Shown in pieces: positions 9,298 through 17,984 of a DNA stretch of 64,000 nt. Within the stretch, counting starts at the first letter, position 1. Each line of letters starts with the position of its first letter. The DNA lies in contig NZ_CP040788.1 in the NCBI RefSeq assembly GCF_021922985.1, positions 3,038,001 to 3,102,000 of the forward strand, written 5' to 3'. Both the position numbers and the translations under genes were made by a program. A model generated the notes under the pieces. That model did not search any database and had not been told where the DNA came from. It saw only the letters and a program-made list of their open reading frames with translations. The DNA comes from Clavibacter michiganensis subsp. tessellarius. GTDB taxonomy: Bacteria > Actinomycetota > Actinomycetes > Actinomycetales > Microbacteriaceae.

Positions 9298-10469
9298 CAG
9301 GCGCTCCGGTCCGCGGCCAGGGCCTGCTCGTACGCCTGGCGCAGCACGAGCGCCTCGGCGTCGGTGGGCGGCGCGCCCGTCGCGTGCTCCACGAAGTCGG
9401 CGGCGACCTCGAGCGGATCCGTCGTGGCGTCCACCACGCGCGACCGCACGCCCTCGACCCGTCCCTCCGGCTCGTGCAGCACGACGAGCGCGTGCGGCAG
9501 CGCCTCCCGCACGCGCGCGACGAGGTGGGCCGGATGCACCGGATCCGTCACGTGCACGCGCAGCCACGCGTCGGCGAGGTCGGCGTGCCGTCCGTCCGTG
9601 ATCTCCGCGAGCGTGCCCGTGACCTCATCCAGCCGCCGCGGCACCGGCGCGTCGATCAGCTCGACCGTGGTGGACCCGTCGGCCGCCAGCTCGACGAGCG
9701 CGCTCGACTTCCGCTGCATGCGCTCCCCGAACGAGAACGCGAGCGGCGAGCCGGAGTACCTGATGCGCGGTGCCCGGATGCCGGGCTGCTCCGCCCGCAC
9801 CTCCTGCGCCCCGTGCAGGTGCCCGAGCGCCACGTAGTCCGCGCCCCGGAACACCGACGCCGGCACCTGGTCGAACCCGCCCACGCGGATGTCCCGCTCG
9901 CTCTCGCTGGGCGCCGCTCCCGTGACGAACGCGTGCGCGACCACGACCACGCGCGCCTCCGGTCGTCCGGCGGCGTCGGCGCGCACCCGGTCCATCGCCG
10001 CGCCCAGCACGGCCTCGTGCGAGCGCGGCAGGGGAGGGGCGTCGGCGGCGGCGAGCGACGCGCGCACGGCATCCGGATCGAGGTACGGCACCCCGTAGAT
10101 CGCGACCGGCCCGTCCACGTCGTCGAGCACCACGGGCACGTCGAGCGCCTCGGCCGACGCGAGGATGCGCACCCCGTCGCGCAGCAGCCCCGACGCGAAC
10201 CCGAGGCGCGCGGCCGAGTCGTGGTTGCCGGGCGTCACGATGACGGTGGCGTGCGCGCTCAGCCGCGCGAGCGCGTCACCGAGCAGCGTGACGCTGGGGA
10301 CGCCCGGCACCGCGCGGTCGTACACGTCGCCGGCGACCAGCACGACGTCCACCTCCCGCTCCTCCACGAGCGCGACGAGGTGGTCGAGGAACGCCGCGTG
10401 ATGCGCGTGCAGGTCCTCGCCGTGGAGGGTGCGCCCGAGGTGCCAGTCGCTCGTGTGGAGGATGCGCAC
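9297..10469 (-). CDS. sbcD: exonuclease subunit SbcD (Mre11-like nuclease)
   Basis: The 390-residue protein starts at a GTG with the metallophosphoesterase motif HTSDWHLG and continues with AGDVYD and TPGNHD, the metal-binding blocks of the Mre11/SbcD family; a GHLHG motif closes the active site. It forms the nuclease half of SbcCD with the overlapping downstream sbcC. The C-terminal capping domain (about 290-390) is present, so the protein is full length. Confidence 0.95.
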   Translation of the reverse strand: MRILHTSDWHLGRTLHGEDLHAHHAAFLDHLVALVEEREVDVVLVAGDVYDRAVPGVPSVTLLGDALARLSAHATVIVTPGNHDSAARLGFASGLLRDGVRILASAEALDVPVVLDDVDGPVAIYGVPYLDPDAVRASLAAADAPPLPRSHEAVLGAAMDRVRADAAGRPEARVVVVAHAFVTGAAPSESERDIRVGGFDQVPASVFRGADYVALGHLHGAQEVRAEQPGIRAPRIRYSGSPLAFSFGERMQRKSSALVELAADGSTTVELIDAPVPRRLDEVTGTLAEITDGRHADLADAWLRVHVTDPVHPAHLVARVREALPHALVVLHEPEGRVEGVRSRVVDATTDPLEVAADFVEHATGAPPTDAEALVLRQAYEQALAADRSA

Positions 10470-10516
10470 GCGGGTCCTTCCGTGGGGCTGCCGGCGGTGC
10501 CCGTCACGCTACCGGA

Positions 10517-10548
10517 GGGCGCCGACACGGCCGGGCCGGTCGGCGCCC
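10517..10548 (-). terminator. hairpin downstream of the short-chain dehydrogenase gene
   Basis: GGGCGCCGAC (10517-10526) pairs perfectly with GTCGGCGCCC (10539-10548) around a 12-base loop, 8 bases past the stop of the minus-strand dehydrogenase gene. No U-tract follows, as is usual for actinobacterial terminators. Confidence 0.6.
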
Positions 10549-10555
10549 GCGCGGG

Positions 10556-11377
10556 CTAGTCCTTCTTCCCGTGCGCCGCGACCGACACGTCCTCCCACTC
10601 CCGCCACGTCGCGAGGCGCTGTGCGTAGTCCTTCTCCGCGATCGCCAGCGGCCCGTCGCCGAGGAAGATCCGCAGCGGCGGCTCCTCCGCGTCGACGATC
10701 GCGAGGATCGCGTCGCGCGTCGCCGTCGGGTCGCCCGGCGTCGTGCTCTTGTAGCCCTCCGCGCGGCGCTCCCGCATGCCGTCGTAGGCGGCGATGGGCT
10801 CGGCGCGCTTCGCCGAGGCGCCCGACCAGTCGGTGCTGTAGCCGGCGGGCTCGACGAGCGTCACGTGGATCCCGAACTCCGCCACCTCGAGCGCCAGCGA
10901 CTGGCTGAACCCCTCGAGCGCCCACTTCGACGCGTGGTAGATGCCGGTGTTGGTGAAGGCGCTGATCCCGCCGATGCTCGACACCTGGACGATGTGCCCG
11001 GATCCCTGCGCGCGCATGATCGTGACCGCGGCCTGCGTGATCCACAGCGCGCCGAAGACGTTGGCCTCGAACTGGCCGCGCACCTCCTCCTCGGTGAGCT
11101 CCTCGATGGCGCCGAACTGGCCGAAGCCCGCGTTGTTGACGACCACGTCGAGCGTGCCGAAGCGCTCCGCCGCCCGCTGCACGGCGGCGATCCCGGCCTC
11201 CCGGTCGGTGACGTCGAGCTGCAGGGGGAGCACGGCGTCGCCGTACCGCTCGACGAGGGCGTCGAGCGTGGAGGTGTCGCGGGCCGTCGCGGCGACGCGG
11301 TCGCCGCGCTCCAGCGCCGCCTCCGCCCACTCGCGGCCGAAGCCCTTGGATGCGCCGGTGATGAACCAGGTCGTCAT
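10556..11377 (-). CDS. short-chain dehydrogenase/reductase (SDR)
   Basis: The 273-residue protein has the classical SDR Rossmann motif TGASKGFG (about residues 7-14), the NNAG motif, and the catalytic Ser...Tyr-x-x-x-Lys set (SSIGG, YHASK). It would catalyse NAD(P)-dependent oxidation or reduction of an unknown alcohol or carbonyl. The start at 11377 is preceded by a strong GAGAGGA ribosome binding site. It stands alone between sbcD and a divergent DUF3151 gene. Confidence 0.9.
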   Translation of the reverse strand: MTTWFITGASKGFGREWAEAALERGDRVAATARDTSTLDALVERYGDAVLPLQLDVTDREAGIAAVQRAAERFGTLDVVVNNAGFGQFGAIEELTEEEVRGQFEANVFGALWITQAAVTIMRAQGSGHIVQVSSIGGISAFTNTGIYHASKWALEGFSQSLALEVAEFGIHVTLVEPAGYSTDWSGASAKRAEPIAAYDGMRERRAEGYKSTTPGDPTATRDAILAIVDAEEPPLRIFLGDGPLAIAEKDYAQRLATWREWEDVSVAAHGKKD

Positions 11378-11529
11378 GGGGATGTCCTCTCGTCGGTACT
11401 CCGGCCAACGTCCGCGGCCGGATCCCCATGCCCGGATCCGCCGATCCCTCCCCAGGCGTCGCCCGACGGACACCCGCGACCAGCCCGCCCGCCATCGGGA
11501 CCCGCGGGACCGCCTTGGTAGGATCGAGT

Positions 11530-12006
11530 GTGACTGGAGAGAACCTGCTCGGCGTCCCCGAGACGCGCCTGGCCGACGAGCCCGAGGTCGCCGCCCGCAT
11601 CGCGAACGCCGACGGCGATCACGACACCCTCGGCGCCATCGCGGCCGACCACCCGCAGTCGTCGCTCGTCTGGGCGCTGCTCGCCGACTCCGCGTACGTG
11701 CAGGGCGACCGCATCGCCTCGTACGCGTTCGCGCGCGTCGGCTACCACCGCGGGCTCGACTCGCTGCGCAAGTCCGGCTGGAAGGGCCAGGGCCCCGTGC
11801 CGTGGAACCACGAGCCGAACCGCGGCGTCCTCCGCTCCCTCTACGCGCTGCGTCGCGCGGCCGCCGCCATCGGCGAGGAGGACGAGGTCTCGCGCCTCAG
11901 CGCCTTCCTGCGCGACGCGGATCCCACGGCCGCCGGCCACATCGAGGCGGCGACGGCCGGGGCGCTCCCGCCCACGGAGGCCATCGTCATCCGCGGCCAG
12001 GACTGA
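11530..12006 (+). CDS. DUF3151 family protein
   Basis: The 158-residue protein carries the hallmarks of DUF3151, an actinobacterial family: ENLLGVPET at the N-terminus, the YAFARVGYHRGLD and GPVPWNHEPNRG blocks and an Ala-rich helical C-terminus resembling a TPR-like array. I chose the GTG at 11530 because the family starts just before ENLLG. DUF3151 genes commonly lie near central metabolism genes; here purA follows 113 bp downstream. The molecular function is unknown. Confidence 0.85.
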   Translation: MTGENLLGVPETRLADEPEVAARIANADGDHDTLGAIAADHPQSSLVWALLADSAYVQGDRIASYAFARVGYHRGLDSLRKSGWKGQGPVPWNHEPNRGVLRSLYALRRAAAAIGEEDEVSRLSAFLRDADPTAAGHIEAATAGALPPTEAIVIRGQD

Positions 12007-12119
12007 CCTGCCCGCACCGCGCACCACCCGCACGACGCCCCACCGCACCACGCACCGCCCGCACCACCGCACGCCACCCGATCCAGACCCGACCGACCCG
12101 CCCCGACGAGGAGTGAGCC

Positions 12120-13409
12120 ATGCCCGCAGTAGTGATCATCGGAGCCCAGTGGGGGGACGAGGGCAAGGGACGCGCGACCGACCTCCTCGGCAGCCGCGTC
12201 GACTACGTCGTGAAGTTCAACGGCGGCAACAACGCCGGCCACACGGTCGTCGTCGGCGACGAGAAGTACGCGCTGCACCTGCTGCCCTCGGGCATCCTCA
12301 CGCCGGGCGTCGTGCCCGTCATCGGCAACGGCGTCGTCGTCGACATCGAGGTGCTGTTCCACGAGCTCGACGCGCTCGCCGCCCGCGGCGTCGACGTCTC
12401 GCGCCTCCGCGTCAGCGCCAACGCGCACGTCATCACGCACTACCACCGCACCATCGACAAGGTCACGGAGCGCTTCCTCGGCAAGCGCCAGATCGGCACC
12501 ACCGGCCGCGGCATCGGGCCCACCTACGCCGACAAGATCAACCGCGTCGGCATCCGGATCCAGGACCTCTTCGACGAGAACATCCTGCGCCAGAAGGTCG
12601 AGGCGGCCCTCGACGCCAAGAACCACATGCTCGTCAAGATCTACAACCGCCGCGCCATCTCGGCCGAGGAGATCGTGGAGAGCCTCCTCTCCTACGTGGA
12701 GCGCCTCCGCCCCATGGTGGGCGACGCGTCGCTCGAGCTGAACGCCGCGCTCGACGAGGGCAAGACCGTGCTCTTCGAGGCCGGCCAGGCCACCATGCTC
12801 GACATCGACCACGGCACGTACCCGTTCGTCACGTCGTCGTCCGCCACGTCCGGCGGCGCGGCCACGGGCTCGGGCGTCGCGCCGAACCGGCTCGACCGGA
12901 TCATCGCGGTCGTCAAGGCGTACACGACGCGCGTCGGCGCCGGCCCCTTCCCCACGGAGCTGCACGACGCGTCCGGCGAGTACCTGCGCGCCAAGGGCTT
13001 CGAGTTCGGCACCACCACCGGCCGCCCGCGCCGCTGCGGCTGGTACGACGCGCCCATCGCGCGCTACACGGCGCGCATCAACGGCGTCACCGACTTCGTG
13101 CTCACCAAGCTCGACGTGCTCTCCGGCCTGGCGACCATCCCGGTCTGCGTCGCCTACGACGTCGACGGCGTGCGTCACGACGAGGTGCCCGTCTCCCAGT
13201 CCGACTTCCACCACGCGACGCCCGTCTACGAGGAGCTGCCGGGCTGGCAGGAGGACATCACGGGCTGCCGCACCTTCGCCGACCTGCCGAAGAACGCGCA
13301 GGACTACGTGATGGCCATCGAGCGCATGAGCGGCGCGCGCATCTCGGCCGTGGGCGTGGGCCCGGAGCGCGAGCAGGTCGTCGTGCTGCACGACCTCCTC
13401 GAGGCCTGA
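12120..13409 (+). CDS. purA: adenylosuccinate synthetase
   Basis: PurA joins IMP and aspartate with GTP to form adenylosuccinate in AMP synthesis. The 429-residue protein shows the N-terminal phosphate loop GDEGKGR (about residues 12-18), the NAGHTVV block, the [14 protein letters not shown] region and a full C-terminal domain. Length matches bacterial PurA. A GACGAGGAG ribosome binding site precedes the ATG. Confidence 0.97.
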   Translation: MPAVVIIGAQWGDEGKGRATDLLGSRVDYVVKFNGGNNAGHTVVVGDEKYALHLLPSGILTPGVVPVIGNGVVVDIEVLFHELDALAARGVDVSRLRVSANAHVITHYHRTIDKVTERFLGKRQIGTTGRGIGPTYADKINRVGIRIQDLFDENILRQKVEAALDAKNHMLVKIYNRRAISAEEIVESLLSYVERLRPMVGDASLELNAALDEGKTVLFEAGQATMLDIDHGTYPFVTSSSATSGGAATGSGVAPNRLDRIIAVVKAYTTRVGAGPFPTELHDASGEYLRAKGFEFGTTTGRPRRCGWYDAPIARYTARINGVTDFVLTKLDVLSGLATIPVCVAYDVDGVRHDEVPVSQSDFHHATPVYEELPGWQEDITGCRTFADLPKNAQDYVMAIERMSGARISAVGVGPEREQVVVLHDLLEA

Positions 13410-13501
13410 CCCTGATCCACGACGGCTGGGCCGACGACGCCCGCCTCGGCACCGACGCGTCGGACCTCGCGCGCTTCCTCAGCCGGGCGGACGCGCGCAC
13501 G

Positions 13502-13630
13502 ATGAACCGCGAGCGCCTCCAGGCCGACCTCGACATGGGCCAGGAGCAGTACGTGGCGGCATGGCGCGAGCTGCACCGGTTCGGGTACGTGTCGTCGGCG
13601 GAGCTGCGGCGGCTCGTCGTCGAGCGGTAG
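13502..13630 (+). CDS. possible small gene downstream of purA
   Basis: A 42-codon frame from the ATG at 13502 keeps strong GC third-position bias and encodes a helical, charged peptide ending in RRLVVER. The same frame remains protein-like (acidic, with GWADDARLG) back to about 13412, just after purA, but no ATG, GTG or TTG is found there, only a CTG at 13412. It may therefore be longer or be translated by coupling to purA. No family recognised. Confidence 0.35.
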   Translation: MNRERLQADLDMGQEQYVAAWRELHRFGYVSSAELRRLVVER

Positions 13631-13672
13631 TACGGGTCCGGCACCCGGCGCGCATCCTTCCTCGGCGACCGA

Positions 13673-13704
13673 CCAGGATTATTGGCGATCGACTACGATC
13701 CTGG
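13673..13704. promoter_or_regulatory. palindromic operator upstream of the HTH-nucleotidyltransferase gene
   Basis: CCAGGAT (13673-13679) and ATCCTGG (13698-13704) form a perfect inverted repeat whose exact centre is a CGATCG palindrome (13686-13691). The 32-bp site ends 2 bp before the ATG of a protein that starts with a winged helix, so an autoregulatory operator is likely. Confidence 0.55.
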
Positions 13705-13706
13705 GC

Positions 13707-14321
13707 ATGCAGCTCCAGCATCCCTTCCGCACGATCACTCCGACGATCGACGGGGACGTCCTCCGCGTGCTCGCTGGCTCGGATTCCTGGTTCACGGTCG
13801 CGCGGATCCGCAGCCTCGCGGGATCGGGATCACCGGAGGGCATCCGCCGCGTCCTTCGTCGTCTGGCGGAGCAGGGCGTGGTCGACACCCAACCGGCCGG
13901 GAAGGCCGTGCTGCACAAGCTCAACCGCGACCACCTCGCTGCTCCGGCGATCCTCGACCTCTCGCGTCTCGATCGCGAGCTCCACGACCGCATCCGTGCC
14001 GCCCTCGCGGCATTCCGCGTCGCACCCCGGTTCGCCGTCCTCTTCGGCTCGGGGGCTCGGCTCTCCATGAGGCTCGACAGCGACCTCGATCTGCTGCTCG
14101 TGAGAGATCGGCCCGCCTCCGACGAATGGTCGGATGACGTCTCGGAGCTCACGCGCCGGATCCATCGGTGGACGGGAAACGACCCACGGATCATCGAGTA
14201 CGGTCGCGACGACATCCGAGGGGCGGCCGCGGAGGAGCCGCTCCTGGAGTCGATCGCCGACGAGGGGATCGTGTTGACGGGGAGCGCGGCGCGCTTCCGG
14301 AAGGAGGTCGCAGGCACATGA
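13707..14321 (+). CDS. winged-helix plus MNT nucleotidyltransferase protein (antitoxin-type)
   Basis: The 204-residue protein has an N-terminal winged helix (about residues 15-80) and a minimal nucleotidyltransferase domain with GS at 114-115 and the metal-binding D126-x-D128. MNT proteins paired with HEPN proteins act as antitoxins, in known cases by adding AMP to the HEPN toxin. The downstream gene overlaps by 4 bp and encodes the HEPN-type partner. The fused winged helix would let the antitoxin bind its own palindromic operator. Alternative: a stand-alone nucleotidyltransferase regulator. Confidence 0.8.
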   Translation: MQLQHPFRTITPTIDGDVLRVLAGSDSWFTVARIRSLAGSGSPEGIRRVLRRLAEQGVVDTQPAGKAVLHKLNRDHLAAPAILDLSRLDRELHDRIRAALAAFRVAPRFAVLFGSGARLSMRLDSDLDLLLVRDRPASDEWSDDVSELTRRIHRWTGNDPRIIEYGRDDIRGAAAEEPLLESIADEGIVLTGSAARFRKEVAGT

Positions 14322-14719
14322 CGCCGACTCGCGAAGCAGGGCGGACCGAGGCGGACGGTCGATTCCGCAAGGCGAGGCAGTTCGCGGACGCCGCGGAGCT
14401 GTTCGCCGACGCGGCCTCCGATGACGCCGACGAGTTCGGCGATGCCTACGTCACCCTCGCGGTGCATTCCGGCATCGCCTCCGGGGACGTCATCTCGATC
14501 GTCGCCAGCGGTGAGTACTCCCCGACGGGCAACCACCAGGAGTCGGTGGCGATGCTCCGCCGGGCGGACCCGGATGCGGCCAAGCACCTCGAGAGGCTGC
14601 TCGCCCTGAAGACCAAGGCCGGCTACGCGCATCGCCCCGTCTCCTCGGACGACGTCGCCAGGGCGCGTCGCGCACACGAGGCGCTGCTGGACATCGCGTC
14701 CGCTGCCGTCGTCGGGTAG
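14318..14719 (+). CDS. HEPN-type protein (putative toxin RNase)
   Basis: The 133-residue all-helical protein contains R115-x4-H120 (RARRAH), the RNase signature of HEPN toxins, and a central block (AVHSGIASGDVISIV) typical of the HEPN helical bundle. Its ATG overlaps the stop of the MNT gene by 4 bp, the standard coupling of a HEPN/MNT pair. Predicted role: tRNA or mRNA cleavage held in check by the upstream gene. The family call rests on motif and context and not on a profile search. Confidence 0.7.
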   Translation: MTPTREAGRTEADGRFRKARQFADAAELFADAASDDADEFGDAYVTLAVHSGIASGDVISIVASGEYSPTGNHQESVAMLRRADPDAAKHLERLLALKTKAGYAHRPVSSDDVARARRAHEALLDIASAAVVG

Positions 14720-14814
14720 CGCTTCGAGGATCCCGTCACGAGCAGCGCGTGGCAGCCAGGTGGCTCTTCACGGAGCAGTAGCGCGCCCCCGATCCCACTA
14801 TTCCGTTGCGCTGT

Positions 14815-14844
14815 ATGTCGTCCGACTGTACAGTCGGACGACAT
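14815..14844. promoter_or_regulatory. perfect 30-bp palindrome, PadR operator candidate
   Basis: Bases 14815-14844 are a perfect palindrome; the half-site is ATGTCGTCCGACTGT. It carries the ATGT...ACAT ends typical of PadR operators and sits 12 bp before the PadR-type gene start, overlapping where the promoter or leader must lie. Confidence 0.7.
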
Positions 14845-14856
14845 GAGGAGGGCGAG

Positions 14857-15180
14857 ATGACGAGGGACCCGCTGCTGCCGCTCACCGAGACGGTGGCCTG
14901 CATCCTGCTCGCGCTGCGCGAGCCGGCGCACGGGTACGCGATCATGGCGCGCGTCGAGGAGATGAGCGAGGGCGCCGTGCGCCTCGCGCCGGGGACGCTC
15001 TACGGCGCCCTCGACACGCTCGTGAAGCAGCGGCTCATCGCGCGGGTGGCGAGCGAGGATCCGCGCCGCAAGGTCTACCTCCTCACCGACAGGGGATCCG
15101 AGGTGCTCGGGCAGGACGCCGAGCGGATGGCCCACCTCGTGCGGCTCCACGCGCACGGGCCGGCACGCAGGGAGGGATGA
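14857..15180 (+). CDS. PadR-family transcriptional regulator
   Basis: The 107-residue protein is a compact PadR regulator: winged helix with LREPAHGYAIM, LAPGTLYGALDTL and the wing RRKVYLLTDRG, then a short C-terminal helix. The ATG at 14857 is chosen over the upstream one at 14806 because it follows GAGGAGGGCGAG and excludes the palindrome from the coding region. It is coupled (4-bp overlap) to a DUF2812 membrane protein, a very common pair; the regulator most likely represses both through the palindrome. Confidence 0.92.
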   Translation: MTRDPLLPLTETVACILLALREPAHGYAIMARVEEMSEGAVRLAPGTLYGALDTLVKQRLIARVASEDPRRKVYLLTDRGSEVLGQDAERMAHLVRLHAHGPARREG

Positions 15181-15797
15181 CCATGGTGATCAGGTTCTTC
15201 GTGGACTTCGACGAGGAGGAGCGCTGGCTCGACCGGATGGCGGCCGAGGGGCGGCTGATGCAGAAGCGGGGGTTCGTCTACTCCTCCACGGACATCGAAC
15301 CCGGATCCGCGGTCGTGCGGATCGACTACCGGCCCCGCATGAGCGCCGACGACTTCGCCGACTACGTGCAGCTCTTCGCCGACGCGGGCTGGCGGCACAT
15401 CAGCGGCAGCCGCACGAGCGGGACCCAGCACTTCGCCTCGACGACGGCGGATGCGGTCGCCGACATCTTCTCCGACGCCCGGTCCCGGGCGCAGCGCTAC
15501 AAGCGCGCGCTCGACGTGAACGCGGCGGTGCTCCTGCCGCTCCTCGTGGTGGTGTCCATCCTCCTGGCGACGGAGGGCTCGGGGTTCCGCCTGGCCTTCT
15601 CGCCGGGCGAGTGGTACCTCACGCCGGGCCTGTGGGAGATGCAGGGGTGGCGGTTCGCGGGCGCGTTCCTCTTCGAGTCGGTCTTCGTGGCCCTGCGCGT
15701 GGGGCTGCCGTTCCTGATGATCGCCGCGTGCATCGTGATGCTCGTGACGGCGGTGCGCCAGGGGATCCTCTACCGGCGCGCGATCGCGGCGGCGTAG
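15177..15797 (+). CDS. DUF2812 membrane protein
   Basis: The 206-residue protein has the N-terminal soluble DUF2812 domain (about residues 5-90; block EERWLDRMAAEGRLM) and two membrane helices (about 117-136 and 165-190). DUF2812 genes are typically paired with PadR regulators, as here. Function unknown; a membrane stress response is possible. A second ATG at 15183 is an alternative start. Confidence 0.85.
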   Translation: MTMVIRFFVDFDEEERWLDRMAAEGRLMQKRGFVYSSTDIEPGSAVVRIDYRPRMSADDFADYVQLFADAGWRHISGSRTSGTQHFASTTADAVADIFSDARSRAQRYKRALDVNAAVLLPLLVVVSILLATEGSGFRLAFSPGEWYLTPGLWEMQGWRFAGAFLFESVFVALRVGLPFLMIAACIVMLVTAVRQGILYRRAIAAA

Positions 15798-15836
15798 GCG
15801 ACGCAGCTCTTCCCGCGTTGCCCGCAGCCCTCCGCG

Positions 15837-16357
15837 TCAGCGGCCGGCGACCGACGCCGCGATCCGATCCGCCGCCTCGACCGGCGTGATGCGCGACGTG
15901 TCGACCACCTCCGCGTCCGCGTGCAGCCAGGTGCGGGCGGCCTCGGCGTAGGGCTCGACGCGCGAGAAGCGGAAGGCCGACGGGCCGAGGTCCTGGTCGT
16001 GCTGGATCCGGTGGCGGAGCGTGTCCGTGTCCGCGTGCAGCACGAAGTGGCGGATCGGGACGCCGTGCGCGGTCAGACCCCCGCTGATCTCGCGCCAGTA
16101 CGCCTCGACGAGCACCGTCATCGGCATCACGAGCGTGCCGCCCGCGTACTCGAGCACGCGCCGCGCGGTCTCGACGACGAGCGGCCGCCACGGCGCCCAG
16201 TGCTGGAAGTCGTCCGTCGCCGGCAGGCTCGGCCGGACGTCCATGAGCACCTCGCCGACCTTCTCGGCGTCGAGGACGCGGCTGCCGGGGATCCGCTCCT
16301 GCACGAGCCGCGCCGTCGTCGTCTTCCCCCGTGCGTCCCGTTGAGCCAGATGATCAT
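15837..16357 (-). pseudogene. P-loop kinase-like ATPase gene with frameshift in the Walker A loop
   Basis: The ATG at 16357 opens MIIWLNGTHG, the start of an AAA/kinase-like family whose next residues should be GAGKTTTA. Instead the sequence goes to frame +1 in an Arg-rich shadow, while the other frame resumes exactly at GKTTTARL and continues to the normal C-terminus at 15837. The break is at a run of five C (16326-16330; G on the coding strand), where four bases appear to be missing from the usual Gly-Ala-Gly codons. Otherwise the body, with EKVGEVLMDVRP and DQDLGPSAFRFSRVEPY, looks healthy. Either a recent inactivation or an assembly error. Confidence 0.75.
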
Positions 16358-16494
16358 GGCCGGAGGCTAGCGGCGGCGCGACGCCCACGGCATCCGCCGG
16401 GCGACGTATCCGGCCGCGTCCTGGTCGCCGCCGCGCCGGAGGACCAGGCTGGAGGGGCGGCGGGGACCCGGCCCCGCGCACGCGGAAGGACCCC

Positions 16495-16923
16495 ATGCTC
16501 TCGATCGTCTACTCCAGCACCGCCGAGCGGTCCTTCGACGACGTCGACCTCGCCCAGCTCCTGGCCCAGAGCCGCGCGACCAACGCGGCGCACGGGCTGA
16601 CCGGGCTCCTCGTCCACCGGCAGGGGCGCTTCCTCCAGCTGATCGAGGGGGAGGAGGCCGACGTGCGCGAGCGCATGGCCGCGATCCTCGCCGACGACCG
16701 CCACGGCCGGATCGCCACGCTCATGGAGGAGCGGATCACGGAGCGGCAGTTCCCCGACTGGACGATGGGCATGGCCAAGTACGACGCCCGCGTGGCCGAG
16801 CGGATCCCCGGCTACCGCGACACCTTCGACGACCTCGAGGGCGAGCGCCCGGACGACGTCATCCGGCCCGCGCTCCGCGAGCTGATCCGCTGGTTCCAGG
16901 AGGACACCGGCCGGCTGTCCTGA
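16495..16923 (+). CDS. BLUF-domain blue-light sensor
   Basis: The 142-residue protein is a single BLUF domain plus a C-terminal helix. The flavin-contact residues are present: Y6 (IVYSS), N30 (RATNAAHGLTG), Q48 (FLQLIEGE), and W89/M91 (FPDWTMGM). BLUF domains bind FAD and switch on blue light through the Tyr-Gln pair. No effector domain is fused, so it must act through a protein partner. Neighbouring genes offer no clear candidate. Confidence 0.93.
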   Translation: MLSIVYSSTAERSFDDVDLAQLLAQSRATNAAHGLTGLLVHRQGRFLQLIEGEEADVRERMAAILADDRHGRIATLMEERITERQFPDWTMGMAKYDARVAERIPGYRDTFDDLEGERPDDVIRPALRELIRWFQEDTGRLS

Positions 16924-16963
16924 GGGTCGCGGCCCGACGCGGAGGCCGACGCCGACGACCGCG

Positions 16964-17830
16964 TCATGCGCTCGGGTACCGGTAGAACCCCTCGCCCGTC
17001 TCGACGCCCGTCCTGCCGTGCCGCACGTAGTTCTCGTGGAGGTACTCCGCCCAGGCCCGCACCTTCGGATCCGCCGACATGCGCGCCGTGGCGTACGAGT
17101 TGCGGAGGCCGATGGCGTCGTAGATCTGGAACGGGCCGTAGGGGGATCCGGTCGCCGTGCGCCAGGTCGCGTCGATGGTCTCGACGTCGGCGTAGCCGCC
17201 CACGAGGAGCTCGGCGGCGGCGCGCATGAACGGCGCGAGCATGGTGTTGAGCACGTAGCCGGACCTCTCCCGCTGCATCACGATCGTGAGCATCCCGGTG
17301 TCCGCCGCGTACCGGCGCGCGGCGTCGACGGCGGCCGCGTCGGTGGAGGGGGAGGTCATGATCTCCGCCGTGTTGTAGCGCCAGATGCGGTTCGCGAAGT
17401 GCAGGGCCAGGAACCGACCGGGCAGGTGCACCACGTCGACGAGGTCGCTCGGCAGCATGTAGGAGGAGTTCGTGGCGATGATCGCGTCGTCGCGCGCGAG
17501 ACGCGAGACCGCGTGGTGGAGCTCCCGCTTGACGGAGAGGACCTCGGGCGCCGCCTCGATGACGAGGTCCGCGTCGCGCACGGCCTCGGCCAGGTCCGTC
17601 GTGATGCGGAGGGAGGCGAGCGCGGCCGCCGTGCTGCTCGGCGTGGCGCCGGGCACCGCGTCGTCGACGTACGCCGCGGGCAGCCCGGCGAGTCGCCGTC
17701 GGGAGGCGTCGAGCGCCGTCTCGCTGATGTCGTAGGCGGTGACGCGTCGGCCGTGGAACGCCGCGTGGAAGGCGATCTGCGAACCGAGCGTGCCGATCCC
17801 CAGCACGGCCACGCTCCGGATGTCGGGCAT
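16964..17830 (-). CDS. 3-hydroxyacyl-CoA dehydrogenase family protein
   Basis: The 288-residue protein has the N-terminal NAD-binding Rossmann fold (GIGTLGSQIAF) with catalytic-region blocks EAAPE and TNSSYMLPS, and the C-terminal helical domain with GYVLNTMLAPF. It most likely oxidises a 3-hydroxyacyl-CoA or related hydroxy acid. The ATG at 17830 follows an excellent AGGAGG; the longer frame to 17923 was rejected for that reason. Stands alone. Confidence 0.88.
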   Translation of the reverse strand: MPDIRSVAVLGIGTLGSQIAFHAAFHGRRVTAYDISETALDASRRRLAGLPAAYVDDAVPGATPSSTAAALASLRITTDLAEAVRDADLVIEAAPEVLSVKRELHHAVSRLARDDAIIATNSSYMLPSDLVDVVHLPGRFLALHFANRIWRYNTAEIMTSPSTDAAAVDAARRYAADTGMLTIVMQRERSGYVLNTMLAPFMRAAAELLVGGYADVETIDATWRTATGSPYGPFQIYDAIGLRNSYATARMSADPKVRAWAEYLHENYVRHGRTGVETGEGFYRYPSA

Positions 17831-17984
17831 GGGGGACCTCCTGGGCGGCGGGACTGCGCGACCCACGAGGAGCGGGTGCCGGATGACGCCCGGCCGCCTT
17901 TCGCGCCCGGTCGTCTGCGTCACGGTAGCCAGCCGCCGTCCGGCCCGGGCCCGTCCTCCTCAGGAGCGCCGGGCCCGCCGTCGC

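Noticed and set aside
6322..9837. 1171-codon open frame opposite sbcC
   Set aside because: Antisense shadow of the coiled-coil coding sequence with no domain signature.
13707..14719. Abi- or CRISPR-linked nucleotidyltransferase system
   Set aside because: No CRISPR repeats, helicase or nuclease genes are nearby; the two-gene coupling fits a simple HEPN/MNT pair.
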